DNA of 64,000 nt from Saccharothrix sp. HUAS TT1. GTDB lineage: Bacteria; Actinomycetota; Actinomycetes; Mycobacteriales; Pseudonocardiaceae. Position numbers and translations under genes: made by a program. The number at the start of each line of letters is the position of its first letter. Positions within the stretch are counted from its first letter, which is position 1. Below the pieces are notes generated by a model. It searched no databases and was not told the DNA's origin. It saw only the letters and a program-made list of their open reading frames with translations. Below are positions 8,706 through 17,065 of the stretch, piece by piece. Location: the NCBI RefSeq assembly GCF_040744945.1, contig NZ_CP160453.1, positions 4,464,001 to 4,528,000 on the forward strand, read 5' to 3'.

Positions 8706-9251
8706 TCAGGCCTGCTTGACGGCCTCGATCTCGAGCAGGATGGTGATCTTGTCGCCGACGACGGCGCCGGCCGGGCCGCCGGTCACGCCGAACTCGCGGC
8801 GGTTGATCTCGGTGGAGGCGGAGAAGCCCGCGACCTTCGCGCCCTCGAAGCCGTCGCCGAAGCCGTTGATCTCCAGCTCCAGGGTCACGGCCTTGGTCAC
8901 GCCGTGCAGGGACAGCTCGCCGTCGACCAGGAAGCCCTCGCCGTGGGCGCGCACGCCGGAGGAGGTGAAGGTCAGCTCCGGGAACTTCTCGACGTCGAGG
9001 AAGTCCTCGCCCTTGACGTGGCCGTCGCGCTGCTCGTTGCGGGTGTCGATCGAGGTGGCGTCGATCTTGGCGTTGACCGTCGACTCCAGCGGGTTCTCCG
9101 CGGTCACGATCGTGCCCTCGAAGGAGCCGAAGTGGCCGCGGACCTTGGACACGCCGAGGTGGCGGACCACGAAGGAGACGTCCGAGTGCACCGGGTCGAT
9201 CGCCCACGTGCCGACGAGGTAGCCGGGGATCTGCACAGCCTGCGAGGTCAT
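8706..9251 (-). CDS. YceI family lipid-binding-type protein
   Basis: The 181-residue protein has the complete YceI lipocalin-like barrel: GTWAIDPVHSDVSFVVRHLGVSKVRGHF at the N-terminus, then DTRNEQRDGHVKGEDFLD and FPELTFTSS, and the C-terminal strand VGDKITILLEIEAVKQA. Members bind isoprenoid-like chains or lipids. This one has no signal peptide, as in most actinobacterial paralogues, so a cytosolic location is likely. Start ATG 9251 follows AAGGA. It is transcribed divergently from the MarR regulator gene 91 bases away, and both promoters are covered by the two palindromes at 9277-9322, so MarR control is likely. Confidence 0.93.
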   Translation of the reverse strand: MTSQAVQIPGYLVGTWAIDPVHSDVSFVVRHLGVSKVRGHFGSFEGTIVTAENPLESTVNAKIDATSIDTRNEQRDGHVKGEDFLDVEKFPELTFTSSGVRAHGEGFLVDGELSLHGVTKAVTLELEINGFGDGFEGAKVAGFSASTEINRREFGVTGGPAGAVVGDKITILLEIEAVKQA

Positions 9252-9276
9252 TGAGTGGTCCTTCTGGGTAGGTCTG

Positions 9277-9322
9277 GTTGAACTCTCAACAGAACATAGC
9301 GCATCCTGGTTGAAGGTTCAAC
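9277..9322. promoter_or_regulatory. Tandem 14-base palindromic operators for MarR regulator
   Basis: GTTGAACTCTCAAC (9277-9290) and GTTGAAGGTTCAAC (9309-9322) share half-sites GTTGA/TCAAC and are offset by exactly 32 bases, about three helical turns. They lie in the 91-base gap between yceI and marR. TATGAT (9330-9335) is a plausible -10 for marR, putting the second site over its -35. Confidence 0.8.
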
Positions 9323-9342
9323 AAGGACCTATGATGGGAGGC

Positions 9343-9834
9343 ATGAGCGACGTGCGGTGGCTGAGCGCCGAGGAGCAGCAGGTCTGGCGTGCCTTCATGA
9401 CCGCCGTGACGAAGTTCACCGAGCACCTGGACCGGCAGCTGCAGCGCGACGCCGGGATGCCGATGGCCTACTACGAGATCCTGGTGGCGCTGTCCGAGGC
9501 GCCGGACCGGGCGCTGCGGATGAGCGAGCTGGCGGCGGTGTGCCACTCCTCCCGGTCACGGCTGTCGCACGCGGTGGCCCGGCTGGAGAAGGAGGGCTGG
9601 GTCGAGCGCCGGGCCTGCCCGTCGGACCGGCGCGGCTCCATCGCGGCGCTGACCGGAGCCGGGTTCGCGGTGCTGGAGCGGGCGGCGACGGGCCACGTGA
9701 CGGCGGTGCGCGAGCACCTGTTCGACGTGCTGACGCCGGAACAGCTGCGATCCCTGGCGGAGATCAGCCGCGCCGTGGACGACGGCCTGACGGCGGAGTG
9801 CGCCGCGGTGCGCGCCGAGCTGGCCGACTTCTAG
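9343..9834 (+). CDS. MarR family transcriptional regulator
   Basis: This 163-residue winged-helix regulator starts at ATG 9343 behind GGGAGG. The winged helix runs RMSELAAVCHSSRSRLSHAVARLEKEGWVERRACPSDRRGS, with the wing Asp-Arg-Arg typical of MarR, and is followed by the C-terminal dimer helix. The N-terminal helix and the AYYEILVALSEAPDRALRM segment match the ligand-pocket part of the family. It faces yceI head-to-head, and the paired GTTGA(N4)TCAAC palindromes between them are its most likely target, implying autorepression and control of yceI. The ligand is unknown. An in-frame ATG at 9331 is possible but has a poorer ribosome site. Confidence 0.92.
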   Translation: MSDVRWLSAEEQQVWRAFMTAVTKFTEHLDRQLQRDAGMPMAYYEILVALSEAPDRALRMSELAAVCHSSRSRLSHAVARLEKEGWVERRACPSDRRGSIAALTGAGFAVLERAATGHVTAVREHLFDVLTPEQLRSLAEISRAVDDGLTAECAAVRAELADF

Positions 9835-9916
9835 TTCCCCGCGGCAGTTCCCCGCGGCGGGGGCCGATCCGGACAGCGACGCCGGATCGTCACCCGGGGC
9901 CGTTAGCATCCCGCCC

Positions 9917-12088
9917 GTGGGAGCGAAGCTGGGCAGGATCGCGCGCCGGGCGATCGGTGCGGGCCGACGCGAGTCGGCCGGTGTCAGCGCCGCCGCGCTG
10001 GGGCTGTTGCTGCTGGTCGGCGCCGCGCTCGGCGACGGCATCTCGCGCACCGCCGTCGAGGTCTCCGACGGGCTCACCTGGCTGGACGACGACGAGCGCG
10101 GCGAGGTCGTGCAGGTCAACCCCAGCTCCGGCAAACCCCAGACCCGGCTGCAGGTCAGCGGCGCGGACGCGCAGCTGGAGATCGCCCAGTCCGACGACAA
10201 GCTGGTCGTCCTGGACCGCCGCACCGGGCAGATCACCGTGATCGACCTGGCCACCCTCCTGTCCTCGGGCCGCAGGCAGGCCCCCGCCGGCCCGTCGGCG
10301 AAGGTGCTCATCGCGTTCGACCGGGTCTTCGTGGTCGACCGCGTGGCCGGGTCGGTGCACAACGCCGACCCGGTGACGCTGGCCGACATCGGCGCCCCCT
10401 GGCTCGCGGGCCAACCGCTGGCCGACGTGGTGGTCGACGACGACGGCGTGGTCTGGGCGGTCGACCACGGCGGCAACCTGCGCGCGCTGGAGTGGTCCGA
10501 AGAGGACCTGGAGTTCTCCGAGCGGTCCAACAAGCCGGTGCCGGGCGCGGGCCCGCGCACCGCGCTCGTGCCGCACGAGCGCGGCGTGACGCTGCTCGGG
10601 TTGGAGGGCGGCGTGGTGGTGCGCGACGGCACCGGTCGCGACCTCACCGCGAGCACCGCGTCGCTGGGCGGCGAGGTGCTGGCCGCGCAGACCAGCCCGA
10701 CGGGCCTGGTGCCCGCGTCGGTGCCGGACGCGGCGGCGGTCGTGCTGCTCAGCGGTGACGAGGTGGTGCGGGTCGACATGGGGCAGTTCAGCTGCTCCAA
10801 GCCGGGCCGGCCCGCCGTGTTCCGGGAACGCGTCTACGTGCCGTGCCGCGGTTCGGGCAAGGTCGTGGTCCTCGACCGGTCCGGTCGGCGCGGCGCGGAC
10901 GACGTGCGCACGGGCGGCTCGGGCGACCCGGCGCTGGTGTTCGACGACGGCAAGCTGTTCATCAACACGCCGGGCGCCGACCAGGGCGTGATCGTCGACG
11001 CCGACGGCCGCACCCGCGGCGTCGTGATCCGCAGCCCGGAGCTGCCGGTGGTGGACCCGGAACGACCCCCGATGCCGACCGTGCCGAGCCCGCCCCCGCC
11101 ACGCCCGGACCCGCCCACCCGGGACGACCGGGGCAACGGCCGCAACGCGCAGGACACCGGCGGCACGACGACCGCGCCCGTGCCCACGACGACCCCGAGC
11201 GCCGGCGTGCCCGGCGCCCCGCCCGGCCGCCCGTCCGGCGTGACCGTGTCGCAGCGCGGCAACAACGGCACGTCCGTCACCGTGGCGGTGACGTGGAGCG
11301 CGGCGCCGGACGGCGGCGAGCCGATCTCGGGCTACCAGGTGACCGGCAGCGGCGGGTTCTCGGGCGGCGCCCGGGAGACGCGGGTCGCGGGCACGACGGC
11401 GGAACTGGTGCTGCCGTGCGCGGGCACCACGTTCTGCTCCCGCGGGAAGCTGGACGTCGCGGTGGCGGCCTACAACCGGTTCGGCCTCGGCGACCCCGGC
11501 ACCGCGTCGTGGTCGGTCCGCCCGGTCGCGGCGACCACCACGACCAAGCCCCCGGCCCCGCCCACGACGACCACCCCGCCGCCGGTCGTCCCGACGACCA
11601 CCACCCCGCCGCCGGTCGTGCCGACCACGACCACCCCGCCCCCACCGCCGCCGCCCAGCCTGCCGCAGGCCGGCGCGGCCGTGATCACCTCGTTCTCGCC
11701 GACCGGCGACGTGTTCGACCGGCGGGTGAACCTGGCGCCGCCGGCCGACTGGGCGAGCCACGACGGCCAGTGCGAGATCGTCAACCTCACGCAGGGCTAC
11801 TCGCAGCCGATCGCGTGCTCGGCCACGTCCGCGAACATCTACGTCGACATCGGGAGCAACCAGATCGTCGTGCGGGCGCACGCCGCCACCGGCTCTGGGT
11901 CGGTCGACTCGGCCATCCGCAGCGTGATGGTCCGCGACACCGAGACCTGCGGCGGCCGGATCTGCCAGCCCCGGAGCCTGCCCTCGGGGGAGAGCAGCCG
12001 ACTCGTCGGCGGCGGCATCGGGCTGCTGGCCACGGCGTGGCTGCTGACGTTGCGCAACCGGCGGCTGCGGCGCGGTGCGGCGGAGTGA
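9917..12088 (+). CDS. Membrane-anchored beta-propeller/fibronectin type III protein of the MoxR-DUF58-TgpA operon
   Basis: The protein has 723 residues. A hydrophobic segment at about residues 23-40 is followed by a large extracellular region rich in WVD, VVVLDR and VFVVDR repeats, suggesting a beta-propeller-like domain to about residue 370. Then come a Pro/Thr linker, a fibronectin type III domain (SGVTVSQRG to ASWSVRPV), a TTTTPPPVVP repeat linker, a second beta domain with paired Cys, and a C-terminal membrane segment (GGGIGLLATAWLLTL) ending in Arg-rich residues. TAGCAT at 9904-9909 is 7 bases before GTG 9917, so the mRNA is probably leaderless. It heads the operon with MoxR, DUF58 and the transglutaminase; the complex is thought to act on the cell envelope, but its job in actinobacteria is not known. 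Confidence 0.85.
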   Translation: MGAKLGRIARRAIGAGRRESAGVSAAALGLLLLVGAALGDGISRTAVEVSDGLTWLDDDERGEVVQVNPSSGKPQTRLQVSGADAQLEIAQSDDKLVVLDRRTGQITVIDLATLLSSGRRQAPAGPSAKVLIAFDRVFVVDRVAGSVHNADPVTLADIGAPWLAGQPLADVVVDDDGVVWAVDHGGNLRALEWSEEDLEFSERSNKPVPGAGPRTALVPHERGVTLLGLEGGVVVRDGTGRDLTASTASLGGEVLAAQTSPTGLVPASVPDAAAVVLLSGDEVVRVDMGQFSCSKPGRPAVFRERVYVPCRGSGKVVVLDRSGRRGADDVRTGGSGDPALVFDDGKLFINTPGADQGVIVDADGRTRGVVIRSPELPVVDPERPPMPTVPSPPPPRPDPPTRDDRGNGRNAQDTGGTTTAPVPTTTPSAGVPGAPPGRPSGVTVSQRGNNGTSVTVAVTWSAAPDGGEPISGYQVTGSGGFSGGARETRVAGTTAELVLPCAGTTFCSRGKLDVAVAAYNRFGLGDPGTASWSVRPVAATTTTKPPAPPTTTTPPPVVPTTTTPPPVVPTTTTPPPPPPPSLPQAGAAVITSFSPTGDVFDRRVNLAPPADWASHDGQCEIVNLTQGYSQPIACSATSANIYVDIGSNQIVVRAHAATGSGSVDSAIRSVMVRDTETCGGRICQPRSLPSGESSRLVGGGIGLLATAWLLTLRNRRLRRGAAE
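11545..11650 (+). repeat. Coding Pro/Thr linker repeat (TTTTPPPVVP units)
   Basis: Imperfect 30-base units encode TTTTPPPVVP two to three times in a row and end in a Pro run. It is an extracellular linker inside the fibronectin-type protein and a likely site of length variation. Confidence 0.75.
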
Positions 12089-12109
12089 CCTGAGCACGAG
12101 GGGCGAGAA

Positions 12110-13096
12110 GTGACGACTACTGCGGCGCCGGCGATCGGCGAGGACGAGATCGCGGCGTTCCGCGCCCTGCACGCGCGGCTCGGCGACGCCGTCGAGACCG
12201 CCGTGCGCGGCAAGCGGGACGTGGTGGACCTCGTGCTCGTCGCGATGTTCGCCGGCGGGCACGTGCTGCTGGAAGACGTGCCCGGCACCGGCAAGACGAC
12301 GCTGGCGCGCGCGGTGGCGGGCGCGTTGGGCGGGGTGTCGCGGCGGGTGCAGTTCACCCCCGACCTGCTGCCGTCCGACGTCACCGGCACGTCGGTGTAC
12401 GACCCGCAGACCGGCCAGGTGCGGTTCCGGCCCGGACCGGTGTTCGCGAACGTCGTGCTGGCGGACGAGATCAACCGCGCGGCGGCCAAGACGCAGTCGG
12501 CGCTGCTGGAGGTGATGGAGGAGCGGACCGTCACCGTCGACGGCGTCGCGCACGCCGTGCCCGCGCCGTTCCTGGTGGTCGCCACGCAGAACCCCATCGA
12601 CCTGGACGGCACCTACCGGCTGCCCGAGGCGCAGCTGGACCGGTTCATGCTGCGCACCTCCATCGGGTACCCGGCGGTGGAGCACGAGATCGACGTGCTG
12701 CGGCCCGGCAGCGGCGCGGGCCAGGTCGGCGGCGTGCCGACGATCAGCAACCCGCACGTGGTGGCCGAGCACGGGCGCCGGCTGGCGACGTTGCACGTGG
12801 CGGACCCGTTGCTGCGCTACATCAGCGACATCGGCGTGGCGTCCCGCGAGGACGGTCGCCTGCGGCTGGGCGCGAGCACGCGCGGACTGCGGTCGCTGGT
12901 GCGCTGCGTGCAGGTGCACGCCGCCGCGCAGGGCAGGCACTTCGTGGTGCCGGGCGACGTGCAGGCGCTGGCCGTGCCGGTGCTCGCGCACCGGCTGGTG
13001 CTGACGCGCGAGGCGCAGCTGGCGGGCGTCACCACCGACGACGTGCTGGCCGACGTGCTGGCCGGCGTGGCGGTCCCGCGACCGGCCGCGCGATGA
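12110..13096 (+). CDS. MoxR family AAA+ ATPase
   Basis: The 328-residue protein is a typical MoxR AAA+ ATPase. Walker A is EDVPGTGKTTLARA (near residue 60), Walker B is VVLADEINRA, sensor 1 is VATQNPIDLDGTYRLPEAQLDRF with the Arg finger, and the MoxR lid follows. Such ATPases act as chaperones for von Willebrand-type partners such as the DUF58 protein encoded next. Start GTG 12110 is preceded by a purine-rich GAGGGGCGAGAA. The gene follows the fibronectin-type gene after 21 bases and overlaps the DUF58 gene by 4 bases (ATGA), so the operon is tightly coupled. Confidence 0.96.
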   Translation: MTTTAAPAIGEDEIAAFRALHARLGDAVETAVRGKRDVVDLVLVAMFAGGHVLLEDVPGTGKTTLARAVAGALGGVSRRVQFTPDLLPSDVTGTSVYDPQTGQVRFRPGPVFANVVLADEINRAAAKTQSALLEVMEERTVTVDGVAHAVPAPFLVVATQNPIDLDGTYRLPEAQLDRFMLRTSIGYPAVEHEIDVLRPGSGAGQVGGVPTISNPHVVAEHGRRLATLHVADPLLRYISDIGVASREDGRLRLGASTRGLRSLVRCVQVHAAAQGRHFVVPGDVQALAVPVLAHRLVLTREAQLAGVTTDDVLADVLAGVAVPRPAAR

Positions 13097-14256
13097 CCGG
13101 CGTGCGGCTGACCGCGCGCGGGATCGGCGCGGCGCTGCTCGGCGCGCTGCTCCTGGCGTGCGGGCTGTGGTGGCGTTATCCGGGTGTGGCCGGGCTGGGC
13201 GCCGCGCTGCTGGCGTTCGTGGTGGCGGGGGTCGGGTCGGTGCTGTCGCGGGCGCGGGTCGCCCCGAAGCGGACCGTGCGGCCGCGCACCGTGCAGCGGT
13301 TGGGCGCGTGCGCCGGGGTGCTCGAACTGACCGGCACCAGCCGCCGGTTCCCGGTGGCGTTCGACGCGACCGACCAGGTGGCCGGGACCGCCGTGCCGGT
13401 GGACCTGCCGCTGCTCGCGCCGGGGCAGCGGGTGGAGGTCGAGTACCCGATCCCGACGCACGTGCGCGGCCTGCTGCGGGTCGGCCCGCTGACCCTGAGC
13501 CGGCGCGGCCTCGCCGGCCTCGCGCACGCCCGGACCGTCGTCGGCGACGTGGTCGAGGTCCGCGTCGTGCCGCGCGTGCTGCCGGTGCGGGGCCTGCCGG
13601 GCGGTGTGCGGCGCGGTCACGTCGGCGCGGACGAGCGGGTGGAGCGCGGCGGCACGGACCTGGTGGGCCTGCGCGAGTACGTGCCGGGCGACGACCTGCG
13701 GCGGCTGCACTGGGCGACGTCCGCGCGCACCGGCACCCTGATGATCCGCGAGGACGCCGACCCGGCGCGGCCGCACCTGGCGGTGGTGCTGGACGACCGG
13801 GTGGGCGGGTACGCGTCGGGTGGGGATTTCGAGGACGCGGTGGAGGTAGCGGCGTCCTTGGTGACGGTGGCGGTCGCGGAGGGGCATCCCGTGCGGCTGG
13901 TGTCGTCGTCGGGGGTGGTGGACGTGGAGCTGCCGGCGGGGGCGGTGGGGGCGGACGCGTCGGTGGTGCTGGCGGCGTTGGCTGACCTGAAGGCGGTCGA
14001 GGGGCCTTCGGTCGGGGGATCTTCGGTCGGGGGTCCGCTGCCGATCCGGGACCTGGACGTGGTGGCCGTGGTGTGCGGGTCGGCGGCGGACACGTCGGCG
14101 TTGGCGCTGGAGGCGGGTCGGGCTTCGGTGGGCGTGGTCCTGGTCGTCGACCCGGCCCCGACGCGGCCCGTGTCGGCGGTGGGGTCGGTGGTGGTGCTGC
14201 GACATGCGAAGGCCGAGGGGTTGCTGGACACTTGGAACGCGGCGGTGTCCCGGTGA
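13093..14256 (+). CDS. DUF58 domain-containing membrane protein
   Basis: The 387-residue protein has two N-terminal membrane segments (GIGAALLGALLLACGLWW and GAALLAFVVAGVGSVL), a beta-sandwich, then the DUF58 signature ERGGTDLVGLREYVPGDDLRRLHWATSARTGTLMIRED (near residue 185-225), followed by a vWA-like fold (VVLDDRVGGY). DUF58 proteins partner with MoxR ATPases. ATG 13093 overlaps the MoxR stop by four bases. From about 13800 onward third positions shift from mostly C to mostly G, a bias that continues through the next gene; the reading frame remains normal. Confidence 0.94.
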   Translation: MTGVRLTARGIGAALLGALLLACGLWWRYPGVAGLGAALLAFVVAGVGSVLSRARVAPKRTVRPRTVQRLGACAGVLELTGTSRRFPVAFDATDQVAGTAVPVDLPLLAPGQRVEVEYPIPTHVRGLLRVGPLTLSRRGLAGLAHARTVVGDVVEVRVVPRVLPVRGLPGGVRRGHVGADERVERGGTDLVGLREYVPGDDLRRLHWATSARTGTLMIREDADPARPHLAVVLDDRVGGYASGGDFEDAVEVAASLVTVAVAEGHPVRLVSSSGVVDVELPAGAVGADASVVLAALADLKAVEGPSVGGSSVGGPLPIRDLDVVAVVCGSAADTSALALEAGRASVGVVLVVDPAPTRPVSAVGSVVVLRHAKAEGLLDTWNAAVSR

Positions 14257-14898
14257 GCGCTTCGTCGGGTGTGGTCCTGGAAGTTGAGGATCACTCGATG
14301 GTGGTACGGGCTCCGGGGATGAATGGAAACGCCGATAACGTTGCCGGAAGTATGGAGGCGCGGCGCCACGGCCTCCCGTGTGTCCGGTCGGTGGCCCCGT
14401 GAACGCCCGCGACTCCTCCAACCCCGGTCCCACCCCCGCCACCCCCGGTGCCAGTGCCGGTCCCGGTTTTGGCCGCAGTGACCGCAGTGACCGCAGCGGT
14501 GCCGGTCGCGGCGACCGTCGTGGTCTCGGTCTCGGGCCTGCACTTGGCGAGCACGCGGCCGCCGGTCCCGCGAGCGCCCGTCCCGCGAGCGCCGGTGCCG
14601 GGCCTGCGGGTGATGGCGCGCGACCTGGTGCCGGACCTGGTGGTGTCGGGTCTGGCGGTGCCGGGCGCACTGGCGCTGGCGTCGAGCCCTCTGCTGGTGC
14701 CGGCGGGCCCGGTGGTGGAGGTGTCAGGTCGGCTGGCGGCGGTGACGCGTCTGCCGGTGATGGTCGAGCCGGCAATGGTCGAGCCGGTGGCGGGTCGGCC
14801 GGTGGTGGAAGAGCCGGTGGTGGCCGGGCCGCTGATGGGTCGGCCGGTGGCGAGCGGGCCGGGGGCGGGTTGGCCGCTGGTGAGCGGGCCGGTGGTGG
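14257..14898 (+). repeat. Low-complexity GC-rich segment between DUF58 and the transglutaminase core
   Basis: From about 14400 the sequence is made of degenerate 9-15 base units (for example GCAGTGACC twice at 14478-14495, and GAGCCGGTGG/GTCGGCCGGTGG variants to 14895). The first about 140 bases are richer in A and T. Identical GGTGAGCGC copies stand at 14252-14260 and 14899-14907, one at the DUF58 stop, the other at the internal transglutaminase start. The segment is open in several frames. Confidence 0.6.
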
Positions 14899-17065
14899 GG
14901 TGAGCGCCCGGGTGGTCTGGGCGGCGGTGCTTGTGGTGGTGGCTGCGATGCACCTTGGCTCGGGGTGGCAGGGGGTCGTGCCGTCGTTGGTGTTCGCGGT
15001 TGCGGCGGTGGTGGGGTTTGGGTGTTTGCCGTTGTTGCGGTGGCGGCGGTTGCCGGTGGGGTTCACGGTGTTCGCGCTGGTGGTGTTGGCGCTGGTCGGC
15101 GGGTACTGGGTGGCGCGGCCGTCGGCGGTTGACTCGACTGATCCCGTCCCCGTGCTGCTGGACCTGGTGCCGCGCCTGCTGACCGCCGCGCGCCCGGCGC
15201 CCGCGACGCCCGAGCTGCTGGCGCCGGGCGTGCTGCTGGTGTTCGGGGTGTCGCTGGTCGTGGTGCTCGCGGTGGCGGGGAGGGGGCGGGCGTTGGTGGC
15301 GCCGGTGGTCGGCGCAGCTGTGCTGTACACGTGCGCGGCGCTGTTGACGGCGGGGCGGGCGGATCGGGTGGGGTTGGTCGCGGTCGGGTTGGTGGTGGTG
15401 GCAGTGGGCGGGTGGTTGGTGGTGGACCGGCTGGAGACGGGTGGGCGGGTGTGGTCCGGGTTGGCCGCCCTGCCGGTGGCGGTGGTGGCGGGGGTCGCGG
15501 TGGTGTTGCCGTCCGGTGGGGCGTTCGAGCCGCGGGAGTTGGTGGAGCCGCCGGTCACCGATCTGGGGGTGGCCAGTCCGCTGCCGCAGTTGGCGGCGTG
15601 GGCGAACCTCGGCGACACCGAGCTGTTCCGCGTGCGGGGACCCGAACGCGCGGTGCGGTTGGTGGCGTTGTCGGACTACTCGGGGGCGGCGTGGCGGGCG
15701 GCGTCGTTGTACGGGCCCCTCGGGGCCGTGGCGGAGCCCGACCTGCCGGCCGGTGCGCGGGTGGACGAGGTGGAGGTGGAGATCACGGTCGGTGAGCTGA
15801 CCGGCCGGTGGCTTCCCACTGTCGGGCGTCCCACGGCGGTGACGGTGGACGGCGCGATGGTCGACCCCGACTCCGGGTCGCTGGTCCTGGTGGAGGAGTT
15901 GGCCCCAGGCCTCTCGTACCGGGTGCGCGGTGTGCTCGACGTGCCCGACGACACCGACCTGCTGAACGCCACCGTGCCCGCCGACGCCGACCGCTACCTG
16001 AGGCTGCCGGGGCTGCCGTACTCGCTGGCCGAGTACGGGCGGCAGGTCGTGCGGAACGCGCGGACGCCCTACGAGCGGGCGGTGGCGATCGAGCAGGTGG
16101 TGAAGCAGGGGCGGACGCCGGACGCGCAGGCGCCGGTCGGGTCGTCCTACTCGCGGTTGGAGCGGTTCCTGTTCGGCGCGCCGGGTGAGCCGGGCGCGAA
16201 CGCGGGCACCGCTGAGCAGTTCGCGTCGGCGTTCGCGGTGCTGGGTCGGGTGGTGGGGTTGCCGACCCGGGTCGTGGTCGGGTTCCAGCCGGCGGCGGGG
16301 GAGGAGCGGGTGGTGCGCGGCAGCGACGCGACCGCGTGGCCCGAGGTGTACTTCGCCGGGTGGGGCTGGGTGCCGTTCGACCCGGTGGCCGGTGTGTCGT
16401 CCGGCGGGTCCAGCGCGGCGCAGAAGCGCGAGGTGCTGGACCGGTTGGCGTCGATCACGGCCAGTCCCACCAGCACCCCGCTGTCCGCCCCGCCCCTGGT
16501 GACGCCGTCCGCCGCGGTGGCCGGGCCGGTGGTCGACGGCGGGTCGCAGCGGTGGATCGGGTACGCGGTGCTCGGCGGGGTTCCGGTGCTGCTGCCGGCA
16601 GTGGTGGGGTTGGCGCGGTTGGTGCGGCGCAGACGTCTGCGCGCGGCCGGGGCGACCGGGGCCTGGGCGTACGTGCTGGACGGGTTGCTGCTGGCGGGGA
16701 GGGTTCCGCCGCCGGGGCGGACGGCGCCGGACATCGCGGCGGACCTGGGGTCGGCGGCGGCGGTGGAGTTGGCGGGGTTGGCGGATCGCGCGGCGTTCGC
16801 GCCGACAGCGGGGCCGGGGCCGGTGGCGGGGTCGGCAGCAGGATCAGCGGCGGTGGAGTGGGGGTCGGTGGCGAGGTCGGCGAGGTCGACGGCGGGGTCG
16901 GCAGCGGGAGCGCAGGTCGGCCTGAAGGGGATGGCGCAGGCGGCCGGACCGGAGGTGTCGGCGTGGGAGTTGGCGCGGCAGGTCCGGGGTGAGCTGCGGC
17001 GGGCGGCGGGGTGGCGGCGCAGGGTGCTGTGGGCGGTCGACCCCCGGCCCCTCCGACGGCGCTAG
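14399..17065 (+). CDS. TgpA-like membrane transglutaminase with a Gly/Ala/Arg-rich N-terminal extension
   Basis: From GTG 14399 the protein is 888 residues. The first about 167 residues are low-complexity (Gly, Ala, Ser, Arg); then come six or more membrane segments (from VSARVVWAAVLVVVAAMHL), an extracellular region with the transglutaminase core (RLERFLFG, GTAEQFASAFAVLGRVVGLPTRVVVGF and AWPEVYFAGWGWVPFDP), another membrane helix and a cytosolic C-terminal domain. In TAEQFAS the usual catalytic Cys of the family (normally GxC) is replaced: the Gly-Thr-Ala-Glu-Gln motif lacks Cys, so cross-linking activity is doubtful. The alternative start GTG 14900 would give 721 residues, closer to the usual family length. 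The gene ends in a CTAG shared with the convergent kinase gene. Confidence 0.85.
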   Translation: MNARDSSNPGPTPATPGASAGPGFGRSDRSDRSGAGRGDRRGLGLGPALGEHAAAGPASARPASAGAGPAGDGARPGAGPGGVGSGGAGRTGAGVEPSAGAGGPGGGGVRSAGGGDASAGDGRAGNGRAGGGSAGGGRAGGGRAADGSAGGERAGGGLAAGERAGGGVSARVVWAAVLVVVAAMHLGSGWQGVVPSLVFAVAAVVGFGCLPLLRWRRLPVGFTVFALVVLALVGGYWVARPSAVDSTDPVPVLLDLVPRLLTAARPAPATPELLAPGVLLVFGVSLVVVLAVAGRGRALVAPVVGAAVLYTCAALLTAGRADRVGLVAVGLVVVAVGGWLVVDRLETGGRVWSGLAALPVAVVAGVAVVLPSGGAFEPRELVEPPVTDLGVASPLPQLAAWANLGDTELFRVRGPERAVRLVALSDYSGAAWRAASLYGPLGAVAEPDLPAGARVDEVEVEITVGELTGRWLPTVGRPTAVTVDGAMVDPDSGSLVLVEELAPGLSYRVRGVLDVPDDTDLLNATVPADADRYLRLPGLPYSLAEYGRQVVRNARTPYERAVAIEQVVKQGRTPDAQAPVGSSYSRLERFLFGAPGEPGANAGTAEQFASAFAVLGRVVGLPTRVVVGFQPAAGEERVVRGSDATAWPEVYFAGWGWVPFDPVAGVSSGGSSAAQKREVLDRLASITASPTSTPLSAPPLVTPSAAVAGPVVDGGSQRWIGYAVLGGVPVLLPAVVGLARLVRRRRLRAAGATGAWAYVLDGLLLAGRVPPPGRTAPDIAADLGSAAAVELAGLADRAAFAPTAGPGPVAGSAAGSAAVEWGSVARSARSTAGSAAGAQVGLKGMAQAAGPEVSAWELARQVRGELRRAAGWRRRVLWAVDPRPLRRR

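Noticed and set aside
11545..11650. Regular repeats as a CRISPR array
   Set aside because: They encode an in-frame Pro/Thr linker, have no unique spacers, and no cas genes are in the window.
9890..12991. A 1033-codon open frame on the minus strand opposite the fibronectin-type and MoxR genes
   Set aside because: The product is low-complexity His/Arg/Gly-rich, and the plus strand has clear domain and catalytic motifs in the same stretch.
14253..14402. 49-codon frame overlapping the DUF58 stop and the transglutaminase start by GTGA on both sides
   Set aside because: Third positions look noncoding, the peptide has no features, and the region probably holds a promoter.
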